This document shows, piece after piece, positions 24,247-36,687 of a DNA stretch of 64,000 bases. The number at the start of each line of letters is the position of its first letter. The first letter of the stretch is position 1. The position numbers and the translations under genes were made by a program. The notes beneath the pieces are model-generated. The model was not told the origin of the DNA and did not search any database. It was given only the letters and a program-made list of their open reading frames with translations. Origin of the DNA: Clonostachys chloroleuca (lineage: Eukaryota; Ascomycota; Sordariomycetes; Hypocreales; Bionectriaceae); the NCBI GenBank assembly GCA_037952775.1, contig JBANAY010000003.1:4464001-4528000 (forward strand), in the 5' to 3' direction.

Positions 24247-25247
24247 TACTACTATCTAGAAATATAATATAAGGTTAAGATATATATAGATTATAAAAAT
24301 ATTTAATATTTTACTATAACTTAATAATTTAATAGAAGATAAATATACTATACTAAATATCTATTAAAGTTTAACTATAAAATTATATATTAAAAAGAAT
24401 TAGAAAATAGAAGAGCTAATACTCTTAGCTATAAATCTAAGTATAAATAAATAATTCTAAAAACTAATAAATAACTATTTTTAATAAATAATAAAGAATA
24501 TTTAGTATAATAAACTTTAGATACTATATTAAAAGAAATAGTATATACTAAAGTTCAGATAGATATTATACTAAATCTAAATATATTATAGTAAGATATA
24601 AGAATAATACTTATTAAAGAAATCTATAAGTATTTACTCTTAGAATATTAAGAAGTTAAAAAAATATTTAATAGAATAAAATAATATTATAATTACTCTA
24701 ATCTATAAAAAGATATATAAATTATAATTTCAGAATATAATACTTATATATAAATTAAATTAATAAGATATAAACCTTATAGAATATTTAAACTAAATAT
24801 TAGAATAATACTTATAAGTATATATTAATTATAAATAAAATAATTAGATATAGCTATTACTTATAATATAGATTATATATAATAATTTAGTATAAGAATT
24901 TATCTAACTTATATCTATATATATAAACTATAGTTATAAATTAGAATTTTAGAACTAATAAATACTTAATATACTAGATATATCTACTATTATACTTATA
25001 AAAGAAATATTATATTTACTATATATAGAAATAAAAATAGAATCAGAGTTTATCTAAGAAAGAATAAAAAAATATTATAATAAAATAAGATTAAAAAGAC
25101 TAATTTTAAAGAAAGAAAATAAAATCTATCTACTCTATAAAAATATTATAATATTATAACTAAATAATAAATTAAATTATAAAAAACTTAGATTATTTAA
25201 AATTAAAAATAAAAAATTAAATATTAACTATAAACTATTATTACTAG
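24247..25247 (+). mobile_element. Chromovirus pol fragment (+) with internal deletion
   Basis: It matches copy 1 from about 1888 (in RNase H) to about 2420, then jumps to about 2785 and continues to about 3233. The deletion removes most of the integrase catalytic core. Additional TpA changes relative to copy 1 indicate heavier RIP. The fragment is split from its 3' part (26920-27395) by insertion of repeat copy B. Confidence 0.75.
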
Positions 25248-26919
25248 TATTGAATTTACAGGGGCTTTTAAGGTGTATTAGGCCTTGAAGCCGCTATAAC
25301 GCAGCAGGAAGTTCGCTATAACTTACAGCTTTTCAAGCTGAACACTCGCTAATAACTCAGTCAATTTAAGCACTAAGAAGATGATTTATAGTGCATTTTA
25401 TAGCGCAAAAATATCTTATTTTTATAAAAGTTCCTAGAATTTTATCCTATTTCCTCTCATATATCTACCGACTAAAAACTACTCTAAAACCCGCTATAGT
25501 AACTTCCTAGGCTACTTTTGATTTTCCGCAAAATTCATTACTATAGGAAATCCTAAAAATCGACTCACAACCACCAAAACCTTCGACCGATATATATACC
25601 TTTTTAAGACCTACTTTTATCTGAAAGAGCTAGTCTTTCTGATCAGTTGAGTATAGATATTAGATACCTTATCTTTAAAGCTGAAGGAATTATCCAAGAT
25701 CTAAGGTCTAGTCTAGGGTAGCCTGGTTATAGGTAGCCTGGGTATAGGTTAGGCTCCTAGAAGTTGGTAGGATTTTTCTTGATTTTTCTAGAGCTAAATA
25801 TAGCCTAATAACCTATAAATAAGCTGCTAAGGCTCCTAGCCCTAAAGGGGTTGCTGGAGCCCGCTAAGCTGTAGTGGTTATATTGAGATTTACCCTATAG
25901 ACTATAGGGTAGATCAAGATTACCCTATATTAATTGATCAAATAATATATAATTAGTATAGGGTAAGGGGGAATAAAATAATTAACTTAGGGCTCTCTAA
26001 AGCTGGAAGCCCTCTGAAGCCACTGGCCCAACCTACTGTAGCTGCCCGTTAGGGTAATTGCATTAGCGGTTATAACCGCTATAACAGCCGCTGTAGTATC
26101 CGTAATAGCGATCCCGTATTACGCTGAAGCAGCTGCATTAGCAGACTTCGGGTCCGCTATAGCACTTATATTAGCGGACCTTATATCCGCTATACAAGAA
26201 CCTTAGCACTTAGTTTAGTAAACCTCGTAACTACTATAGCAGCTGTATTAGCAGACTTTATATCTACTATAGTATCTGTATTAGCAGTCTCGTATCCCTC
26301 TGTATAAGAACCTTATAGCGGTTATAAGCCTATATTATAGAAGGTAATATATTATCTTCAGGGCCCTTACAGTCTGGAAATACCTATAAGTATAGGGCTT
26401 CCTCCCTGCTAGATAGAGATTCTATAAATTACTAATATACTCTTTTATCTACCCTACAGTCTATCTTTCTTAGCTACCCTATAGCTGATAGAGCTTTATT
26501 TTCTCTTATAGAGCCCGTACCTTCTACTATGCCTTTTCGAATAATCCTTCTCTAGTATTCCGGAGCCTACCCTATAGGCTTTATCTACCCTAGACCTAGC
26601 TTACCCTACAGCTGGTCTACCCTATACTGGAGACCTTGACCTTTCAAAAGGTTATAGTGGCTTAGCCACAAGCCCACAGGGGCTATAGCCACTGACCTAC
26701 AGGGGACTCAGCCACTAACCCACAGGGCTGTATCGCTATTGGCTAGCGATAACGATCACTAATAGATAGCGATCTCAACCGCTATTGGCTAGCTGTTGCA
26801 AGGGTCTAACAGCTACTAACGTACAGTGGCTGCTATCACTAACAGCTAGTGGTTGCAACCGCTAATTGCTAGCGGTCCTGACCACTAACTTATAGAGGCT
26901 ATAATCTCTAAAATCAACA
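25248..26919 (-). repeat. TG...CA-ended palindrome-rich repeat, copy B (1.67 kb) with 5-bp target duplication
   Basis: Inserted in chromovirus pol. ACTAG stands on both sides (25243-25247 and 26920-26924), and the empty site in copy 1 reads actgg at the same place, a RIP-type difference. The termini are tattgaatttacag and ctctaaaatcaaca, imperfect inverted repeats of 12 of 14 bases. Read on the minus strand it matches copies A and C at both ends but carries about 0.8 kb extra in the middle, including further gctaatagcgg-type and taccctata-type words. TG/CA ends and a 5-bp duplication are LTR hallmarks, so it may be a long solo LTR or a non-autonomous LTR element. No coding capacity is visible. 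Confidence 0.7.
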
Positions 26920-27395
26920 ACTAGATATAATATATATTTACTTAGTTTTTTATATATTATTATTTAAAAAAGTATTAGAAAATACTCTAGATTAAGATTA
27001 TCTAATTAAGATCTATAAAGAAGAATATAAACTAGAAAAAATATTAAAAAAGAAAGTTAGAAATAGATAAATATTCTACTTTATTAAATAGAAAGAGTAT
27101 ATTAATAATAATAGTATCTAGGAATCTACTAAGTATCTAAAGAACTACTAGAAGCTTATTTAATAGTATTACCAGGCCTAGAAATACCTATTCTAATAAA
27201 CTAAGAAGGAGAGAGCTCTATACCCTCCTGAAGAAATACTAGATTAATCTTAATCTCTAAGAAAATAAGCTCGGATAAAGAAGTAACTTCTAAAGAAGAA
27301 GCTACCTTATAAGCTACTTCTTCTATCTCCTTCTTCTTAATATACTTAAGTTCTTTAATACTATTAATACTATAAGATACTACTTATATTATTTT
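26920..27395 (+). mobile_element. Chromovirus 3' pol/chromodomain fragment (+)
   Basis: Continuation of 24247-25247 across repeat B. It matches copy 1 about 3235-3710, with chromodomain remains (KLEKILKKKVRNR and a KGVY/KEYINNNSI-like stretch). It ends where repeat copy C starts. Confidence 0.75.
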
Positions 27396-28258
27396 TGTTG
27401 AATTGAGAGACTATAGCCACTATAAGTTAGTGACCGTATCGCTATAAGTTAGCGGTTGCAACCACTAACCTCTAGCGGTCGCAACCACTAACTGTTAGCG
27501 ATCGCTATCCCCTGTAACAGCTAGCCAATAGCGATTGAGACCGCTATCCGGTAGCGACTACGATCACTAGCCAATAGCGGTTGCAGCCACTGTGGGTCAG
27601 TGGCTACAGGCCGCTATGACCGCTACGGCTTAGCGGGCTCCAGTTCCTCTTTAGGGCTAGGAGCGTCAGCAGTGTTATTTATAGGTTATTAGGCTATATT
27701 AGCCTAAATAAGGGTCTAGAAAATTCAGGAAAAATCTGAGTAACTTCTAGTAGCCTAACCTATACCCAAGCTACCCTATAACCAACCTACCCTAGACTAG
27801 ATCTTAGATCTTAGATATCTCCTTCAGCTTTAAAGATAAGATATCTAATATCTATACTTAACTGATCAGCTTAACTAGCTCTTTCAGATAAAAGTGGGTC
27901 TTAAAAAGGTTATATATATCTATCTTATAGTTTGGTAGTTATGAGTTGATTTTTTAGATTTCCTATAGTAATAAATTTTGCGGAAAATCAAAAGTAGCCC
28001 GGGAAGCTACTATAGCGGGTTTTAGAGTAGTTTTTAGTCGGTAGACCTATGAGAGAAATTGGTATATTTTTCCGGTTCCTCTCACCAAAATAAGATTCTT
28101 TTGCGCTATAAAATGCACTATAAACCGACTTTCTAGTGTGAAATTTAACTAAGTTATAGAGGAGTGTTCACTATAAGTTAGAAGCTAAATTTTCTGCTGC
28201 TGCTAGTTATAGCGGTCTCAAGGCCTAATACACCTTGTAGGTCACTGTAATTTCAACA
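27396..28258 (+). repeat. TG...CA-ended palindrome-rich repeat, copy C
   Basis: About 863 bp. It begins tgttgaattgagagactata and ends gtcactgtaatttcaaca, giving the intact terminal words TGTTGAA/TTCAACA. It is nearly identical to copy A but keeps more CpG and CpA words, so it is the least mutated copy. It lies exactly at the junction between a plus-strand chromovirus fragment and the minus-strand copy. The flanking 5-mers differ (atttt/ataat), so the junction is probably a recombination product rather than a simple insertion. Confidence 0.65.
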
Positions 28259-31200
28259 ATAATTAGTAGTAAGAGTATTCTATCTTTATATATAATCTTA
28301 TTTAGCTAGTAATAGTTAATAACTAAACAGAGTTTACTATTCTTTTTAGATATAAATATTATAGAATATCCTGTAGATAAAGTTAATAACTATATATAGC
28401 TTTTTACTAATATATTATTAATATATTTATAGAGTATCTATAACTAGAGTTCTATAAGGTTATAAAGTTTATAAAAGGCTAGTTCTTCTCCTTTAATAAA
28501 AGAGATTTTATAGTTCTATTAGCTATATTATAATAATCCGGTTTCTAGGATTTCTTTAAATAGTTTATTATATTTTTAGTATTCCTTCGGGATATAATCT
28601 AATCTTCCCCTTTTAAAGTATTCCTCTTTATCTTTTTATAATTATTTCTTTTTTACTTATTTATACTATAGATTAAACTTAATATTATAGTTATATTTTT
28701 ATTAATTTATTATATATATCTAATTAATAAAGTCTATTTCTAGGGGTTATTCTAATTTTTATATCTAGTTTAAGATTTACTTTATTTATTATAATTCTTA
28801 GTAGGATAGATTTTTTAATATACTAGGTTATAGTACTATTAAGACTATAACTACTATATCTACTTATTATTATAAGTTATTATTTTAGTTTTTTATAGTA
28901 GTACTTTTAGTTATTAAGGAATTATTATATTCTTTTAATATCTAATAAAATTTTAATTTTTATTAATCCTAATATAGGTTTATAAGAGTATCCCTTTACT
29001 CTATATAGCTAGTAAACTAGTCTATTAGTAGGTTTATATTTTATAGCTATAGTAATTCTAATATAATATTATAGGAATTTAATAGTACTAAGTTATATAT
29101 AATATTAAATTCTTTTCTTTAGATTTTAGTTATAAGGTAATTAGTCTCAGAGTTAATAATTCTATTATTATACTTAAATAATATTCTATTTAGAGTTATA
29201 ATATTATAGAACTTCTTTTTTATCCTTTATAATAAGTAGAGCTAGTTAATTACTACTAATAAGATATAATTATATAATACTCTATAGTCTATCTATACTA
29301 TAAGCTTATATCCCTTAATCTTAATATCTATAATAATATTAATTAAATTTCCTTTCTTAATAGCTCCTAGGGTCTTCTAGTTTAATATTATTTTACTATA
29401 CTATAACCCTATTATAGATAGTTTATATTATTTTTTACCTAGTTAACTTATTATTTAAGCTATTCTTACTCTTCCTTATTCTTAGATATCTATTTTAGAA
29501 TATCTATAAAGGTTCTTAGTTTATCTATAGAACTAGGAATAAATTATTTATATTTCTTTTTCTAATTATTTAATTTACTAATTATTATAAGTATCCTATT
29601 ATTAGAGTAGGCTTTATCCTATTCTTTTTTATTAGTAGATATAATTTCTTATTCCTTTATATTACTACTTTCTCTACTATCTATTAGAGATAGTATATTT
29701 TATTTATAGTATTATCTTATTTCTTCTTCCTATAGCTAGTATTACTATAGATATATTTTAGTAGAGTTTATATTATTATTACTATATTTAGCTAGTTCTA
29801 GTACTATTATTTTAACTTCTAGATAGTTCCTATACTTCTAGTTATAGTATTATTTAATTCAGCTATTATATTTAGCTATTACTTAATCTTTAAGGTTTTT
29901 ATTTTTATACTATAGTTTAATTTTAGTTTTTTTATAAACCTTATATCTTAGTTCAGAATATAATTCTACTAGTAGTTTACTATAGATATATTTTTCAGGA
30001 TATTCTTCTAAGTCTTCCTTAAAGATAATATATTATTTTATACTATATTATTAGTATATAAATTATTATATTTATTCTATAGTATATTTATTAGGTATTC
30101 TTCTATTAGGGTATAAAAAGAAATTATTCTTAGCTTTCTCTATTTAATATACTTAGTATTAGTTATTATAGCAGGTTATCTATAATTCTAGAGAGTAATT
30201 ATATATCTATATTATCTCTATATAGATTAGTATTCTATATATACTATTACTAAGCTATATAGTACTAATAGTACTATTTCTAAAAATAGCTAGTTCTTTT
30301 AATATATCTAGATATTATTCTTATATTTTCTTTTAATAATATATATAGAGTTTATTATATTTAGCTTTAATTTCTATTCTTATCTACTAGTATTATTCCT
30401 TCTTAGTTAAGTTTTATAGAATAACTCTATTAGTATAGTAGAATATATATTTATATTTAGTAAGTAGTCTAAATCCTAGAACTAGTTCCTCTTATTTAAG
30501 CTTCCCCTTAAGCTCTTAGAAGATCTATTAGATTTTCTTTTATTATTTCCTAGTTATACTAAGTTTTATATATTCCTCAGGTTCTAGTACTTTTTAAAAA
30601 ATAGATATATTCTTTAGAGGGTATTTAGGAATTATAATAGTTATAGGAGTTTCTTCTTAGCTAATTTTATATATTATTTCTAAAACTTTAGTATTAGTTT
30701 TCTTAATTACTTCTAATTATTTTTTACTATTCTTAATAGATTTCTAATCTTTCTTCTTTTTATCTTTCTTAGGTTCTGAATATTAGAATAAAATATATCT
30801 AACCTTATTATAGTTATAGTATTTATATTTCTCTATAACTCCTAGCTCTATAGATTCTATATATATCCCAGAGACTATAGTATACTATTATTATAGTTTT
30901 CCAGTATTAGTAAAATAAATTACTTTTCTATTATAGGTTTACTAATAATATTACTAGTTATTAATTCTTATAGCTATAGTTATATATTTATAAATACTTT
31001 TTAGCCTATCTTCCTTATATAGTTCTTCTTATACTTTCTTCTTAAGTTAGTTAAAGTAGTAAGATATAGTATATTCTTTATTCTATCCAGTTTTAGCTAG
31101 TAGCTGGAGATAGTAAGTACTAAAGGTTAAATATAATCCTTTCTAAATAAGTATATTAATCTTATATTCTAGCTTATACTTCTTATTTTAAATACTAAAA

Positions 31201-32110
31201 GTTTATTTAAGAACTTCTATAAAGTAATTAAAACTTATTATAATATTAATAGTTTATTAGTTTCTCTATCTATTAAGATATTCTCTTATTATAGGTTTAA
31301 ACTAGTTAAGTATAACTCCTTTAAGTTATAAGTAGGTATATATAACCTTCCTTTTACTAGTATTAAGTATAATAAAGAAGTAATTAAAGTATATTTAGAG
31401 TTAAATTATAAATCCCTAGAGTTTATTTTAGATTCTATTAAATATCTTAAATAGTAATAGCTTAAGTAGTTATCCTAGCTCTCTCTCTTAAATAGTAGTT
31501 ATAGTCTGAGCTTAGAGATTAGTATATATAGTAGCTTATTATACTATAATAGCTATTATATTAGCTAACTCCTAGTAAGTATCTATAAAGTATATATAAA
31601 GCTGATTAATTTAGTCTTATAAGAGCTATATTTCTTTAATATAGTTATTATTATCCTTACTATTATTATTACTATCTTTATCTATAATATTATCCTTAAT
31701 AGTTAGAGCAGGTAGATTATTATTAGTAGTAGGAGTATACTATTACTAAGCTTAAAGTACTATAGCAGCTATAATATCTTCTTTATTATTATATAGTAAT
31801 TAAGATAAGATAATTAGCTAAATAAGAGTTATTAATATATAATAGTTAGTTAACTTATACTAGATAGAGGTCTAGAGTAGGTTAGGGTTAAACTAATTAG
31901 AGTATTATTCTAAGTAGTATAATCAGGTTATTTTAAGCTATATAATATAAGTTACTATTAATATATAAGTATTATAGAGCTAGTAATAATAGATATATAG
32001 ATAATATTATAGTAGAGTTATAAATATATTAATAACTATCTAAAAGAGTATTTCTATCTAGTAAAATAAATATATATATATACTAGGGGATTATTAATAC
32101 TTAGTAATAA
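28259..32110 (-). mobile_element. Chromovirus relic (minus), 5' LTR-gag-PR-start of RT
   Basis: The reverse complement of 28270-28960 aligns with copy 1 at about 360-1010. The rest supplies the 5' half absent from copy 1. Protease remains are at about 29000-29300, and a gag stretch with a zinc-knuckle-like YKYYNYNKVRY lies near 30790-30840. Gag continues to about 31600, and LTR sequence related to 4327-4545 lies at about 31870-32090. Together with copy 1 it allows the ancestral element to be outlined end to end. It is full of stops and not functional. Confidence 0.75.
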
Positions 32111-33095
32111 TCTGGATTTAAGGATTATAAGGATTATTATAAGATCTGAATAATCTAGATATAGTTAGTAAGAAAAAGTAGGGTCTATAAATAAGAGTAT
32201 ATTCTAAGATCAGATACTAAATAATCTGATATATATTTTTTAAGAATATAATCAGTAGTTTATATCTAAACCTTTAATACTATAAGATAAAGTTAAAATA
32301 TTATACTTTTAGCCCAGATATAGGTATTAATCTTATAAAAACTCTAGTAATAGGAGGTATTTATACAGCTAGATATATAAATAATCTAGCTATAGTTATA
32401 GCCCCTAAGGGGGGAAGCTTATTATCTAATAATAATAACTATATTTTCCTTCTAACTTAAAGCTTATTATAATTAATTAATTAATTATATCTTGCTATTA
32501 ATTACTTGATTAATTATTTATTATATATATAAAGATTCTATTTATTATTATAATTAAGCTCTAGCTATTAGAGATAATTATATTAGATAAAACTATTATT
32601 ATTTTAAAAAAAGATAATTAGTAATTAGTAATAATAAGCTTAGAGAGATATTATAATCAATTATAAATAATAAATATCTTTTCTTAAGGTTTAAAATTAA
32701 ATTATATATTTAATAAGCTTCTTTTAAAGTTTTTAAAGATATAATTATTTTACTTTAACTTATATAAATAAAAAAGTAAAAAAAATAGACTTAAAGATTA
32801 AATATAAATTAAAACTTAAGTAAAAATAAATTATATAGATCTAGTTATATATAACCTAATCTTAGAATATCTCTTATATATAATAAAAACCTCTAAGAAT
32901 CTATTTTATATATTAGATATTGAAAAATACCTATAGGTACCTGATAACGAAGTTTAAATATAACTCCTCTTTTATTTTAGTCTATGAGGAGGACACGCGG
33001 GTAAGTATAAGTTTATAGGCCCGGCCTTTATAGGAAGGCGGAATTGGGATATCGTTACGGGATACAACTCGTAGAGGTCCAAGTCATTACAAGTC
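32111..33095. other. AT-rich flank and sharp composition boundary near 32950
   Basis: No domain is recognised. The AT-rich DNA ends within a few tens of bases at about 32940-32990, where ordinary composition begins (gaggacacgcgggtaag). Confidence 0.4.
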
Positions 33096-34898
33096 ATGGG
33101 ACTTCATTCACCCAGTGTAGAATTCAAGTGTACGGCTGATGTAATCTATTTGATTGACCAGGCTTTACAACCTCAGGCTGAAACCATTCCGCTTACACTT
33201 GTTGCTAGGGTACACACATCCTTCACAGTACCCTTAGACAGCCCGAACCTTTGGGTGGAATTTCGGCCCTTTGTAGCGCTTTTGCCTAGAGTCGTATTCG
33301 GGAGCCCGAAGCTTCTATGCCTGACAAGGATGAATTACCTCTTTAGTGGGGTGTCAGAAAGACGCTACGGTATGCGACCTAGAAAATTTAGTCGCCTCGA
33401 CGAAACCACAAACCTCGGCAGCATAAAGCATACAACATAGCTCATGATCTGCGCGCTTGGTTCGATTTATTAAGATCAGCGATGAACGCAGGGGGGCCTT
33501 CCTGAGATTTGCTGCTCTTATGTTTAGATCATTTGAAAATACGCGTGAACCTCCTAAAGACTTCCCATTCGCTACCCCCACGGCTTCCGCGTACTCCAGT
33601 GTTTGAAGGCGTTGATCAGCCGTCCTGCCCCAAATTTAGCCACAGAGCTTGGTTGTTAGTGAGTTGTTACTGATGATTAAGCACGGTGCCGGAGTCGGAC
33701 CTCTCCCAGAGTGCCTTGAATCATGTAGGAAAGAGTAATGTGACGAGTATTGTCAGTTACTGTCAGCTAAGTAAGCATGCATAATCATCTAGGCCCACCT
33801 ATGGGGTATGACTTAATTAACAACTTGGAAGAGTTTATGAGATATCATCTTTACCTGTTTTTCAGCTTGTTAGGTTTGATTTCAGAACCTTGGCGTTGAA
33901 CACTAGACCGACGAGAGCAGTCGGCCATGGCGCTGTTGATAGCGTGGTAGGTAGACGTACGTCACAGGAGTGCCGTCCCAGCCCAGGGCATATTCTGAAG
34001 GCTTCATAAGCTTTGAGAGGTTAATAAGAACGCTAAATCACATGTCTTATCAGTGTATGCGTCATATGCGGAATAAAAAAAAATTGATTGCGGGAGATCC
34101 GTCTTGTTGCGCTTGATTTGCCTGTTCGGGGAAATGCCAAGCCCAATAGTGCATGGTATTATTTGAAATGACGTTTGAGACAAGTAAGAAGATCGAACCT
34201 GGTTGATTTCCCTCTATATCGTTATATTCACAGGGCATAAATTAGTGCTGGGCGGCATTATCACACGCCAGTGATTTTCTAGACATATGAAAATATACTG
34301 CGTATTTTTAAGCAGGGTTCCGCAACCAAGCTACAAAAATTATAACAACCCACAATAAACAAAAAAAAAAAAAAAAAAAAAGGTCTGGGACAGGGAGTAG
34401 AAGACGTCCGATGTCCTGATGGCTGTGCTATTATCCCACAAGCTCTAGAATGGTGAACAGTTACATGGCGATGATTTAGACTGGAAGGGTTCGAACTTCG
34501 CTGGCATCATACTAAAGACCTAGCACAATTATGTGAGTCAAGGACGTAATTATGTGGCAAACAAATGGTCTTCCGCGGCGCTTTAGATGATTTCCCCCTT
34601 GGTGCTGCCACTTTCATAATAGTTGAGCTCAGCTTCCGCAATCTTCTCCCAAACCCGATGTAACGAACTCTCCTTCATTGAATTTGTCACGCATCTCAAC
34701 ATCCAAATGGAATAAATGGGTAATTCAAGGCCAGCCGATCAACTGCCTTGGACTAGCCAGGCACTGAGAAAGATTAGCTTATCCTTTTAGCATCTGGAGG
34801 CCGGTAAGAATTTTCCACTTTATTCGCCCTATTTTTATGGTATCTAGCCTTAGCTGCAGCCTATAGCTACATTTCGCGTTGGGCTCTGTTAGTGTGTG
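33096..34898. other. Intergenic, one unrecognised 114-codon frame, A21 tract
   Basis: A frame at 33096-33440 (+) encodes 114 residues without known motif. The opposite strand is also partly open, so I do not call a gene. A run of 21 A lies at 34361-34381. No RNA gene was found. Confidence 0.3.
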
Positions 34899-36687
34899 TT
34901 ATGACATTTCAAAGCGTATTTCATCCCATAGTCTGTGTGAACCCTGTTCCAAGGTTTCCGCCCATACAAATTCGTATAATAAAGACCTAACAGAATCCCA
35001 CTCTTCAAACCCTAAGACTGTAGTCATTTGAACTAGTTTCTTGACAAAAACAGGTTGCTCAGCCGTACCTAAGCTAACTAAGCCACCAATAAAAGCTGCC
35101 CAGAACGTGAACGGAAGACAAGCCGGGTTTGTATTGGCGAGGGAATCGACGGAAGCCGCCAACTTCCTCAAGATGAATGTATAAGTTACCTTTCCAGCAC
35201 GAAAGTCGACAATAGTGGCTCTGAGATATACAAGAAGTCCCAAGCGACATGCTTCTCGAATATGATTCAAGTCGTCGACTTTATCTGCATCAGGCTGCGC
35301 TTGCAGGAGTTCGTTTTGTATATAGAGGGAGTTCCGCCGTATAATGCGAGTAGATGCATAGAAAAGCTCTTCATAATTTAGTCGAAGAGTCTGATTCAGT
35401 CGCACCACTTCGTACAAGCAGTGAATGAGTGCGTCGTTCGGGTCAAGTTCGTTGGCTATTGCCTGAAAACGTTGTTTGGAACATGAGGCGGATCCCAAGA
35501 TATTTGTACACGGTAAGGTTGCCTCTTTCGGCTCTTCCGCTAATAGCTGTGGCTTGTAATCGAAGTCGAGGGCGCCCATAACATCCGCTCTATATAGTTT
35601 ATGAATTAAAAAAACCCGACATTCAGAAGATACCAATAAGCACTTACCTTAAGATTGTGTCATGCAAAATAGCATTAGATCCAATACTCGATAAGCCTCC
35701 CCTCATTCTTACCATTTGCCCTAGTCCGTTCATATGAACTTGCCATGTGGCATGATCACCATCGACTTGCTATATCAAGCAGACAGAAAGGTAAGCTTAT
35801 AGAATATATGGACGGGGGTTGGAAAGTTTACCGCTACAATGGCAAGTGTTGAAACTGCTGCCAAAGTCGCATCGGAGGTTGCGAGCTGCCGGTCTGCAAG
35901 GTTCTCATTTACATATTGAACCGTGTGTTGGAATTGAACAGCCATAGCAGGCCCTTCATTCATGTTTAATGCGTGGTCAAGGTATGCTGCTGTACTAAAT
36001 AGAGCGGAATGAATAAACGCAGGGCTATGTAGGCCAAATGGGAACCATTCGGTTGCCAACGGGTTATATCCCAACTCAAACTCCATGGAATACATCGCCG
36101 GGCCAACAGTATAGAAAACTAGTGGAACATGGTGTGAGAATAATGACTGCTTTCTGAGACAATATGCAGAAGACGAATAGCAGATGACGTGTTCATGGGT
36201 ACGTACAATGGTCAAGGAGCCTGTACATGTAAGGCTCCATTTGGATAGGTAAACCATTGAACGGATCAGTACATCCGCCCGAGATTCTGTGAGAACTGAG
36301 CGAATACTGAGTGTCAAAGGAGTATCGGAACTCCTGTTGTCGGGAGGCAGCAAACTGCACACGGTGCCGTAAATGCTTATGTCTTTGTAATTTGCGTAAG
36401 GCGTGAGTTCTTATCGACACATGTCGACGAACGGCTGCTGCGGATACTCGACCACCCTCTCGGTTACAAGGTGTCGTACTGATAAAGGCAAATTCAAGAC
36501 TTGGCCTCGTAAGACCTTCTTCAGCTTGCTTTGAATTTGAAGAACCCTGCAGTTCTGCAATGTTGCATGCCTCAGTGGGGTGTTGAAATGAAATTTCTAG
36601 GTAAGCAGCCCCATACTTTTCCGTGTATTTTTCCTGCCTATTGCCCTTTCCACTGCTAGAGCCTACCGAGTGCTCGATCAATTTCAT
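34899..36687 (-). CDS. Fungal-specific transcription factor (DUF3468/Fungal_trans_2 type) without visible zinc cluster
   Basis: Candidate cluster regulator. Four exons on the minus strand: 36203-36687, 35832-36153, 35648-35769 and 34899-35589, with introns of 49, 62 and 58 bp, all GT-AG and frame-consistent, giving about 539 aa. The N-terminal third has the signature FISTTPCNREGG followed by a basic AAAVRRHVSIRTHALRK helix (about residues 70-100). Next come DPFNGLPIQMEPYMYRLLDH, the FELGYNPLATEWFPF region, and WQVHMNGLGQMVRMRGGL in exon 3, all typical of this regulator family. No Cys6 zinc-cluster pattern is visible in the ORF or in the 600 bp upstream. The protein is therefore either a natural zinc-less member of the family or has lost its DNA-binding exon. 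The first intron's donor (gtaccc) is weak. The 3' exons are solid. Confidence 0.82.

Noticed and set aside
34480..34500. gggttcgaac, resembling a tRNA B box
   Set aside because: No A box at the right distance and no cloverleaf could be folded around it.
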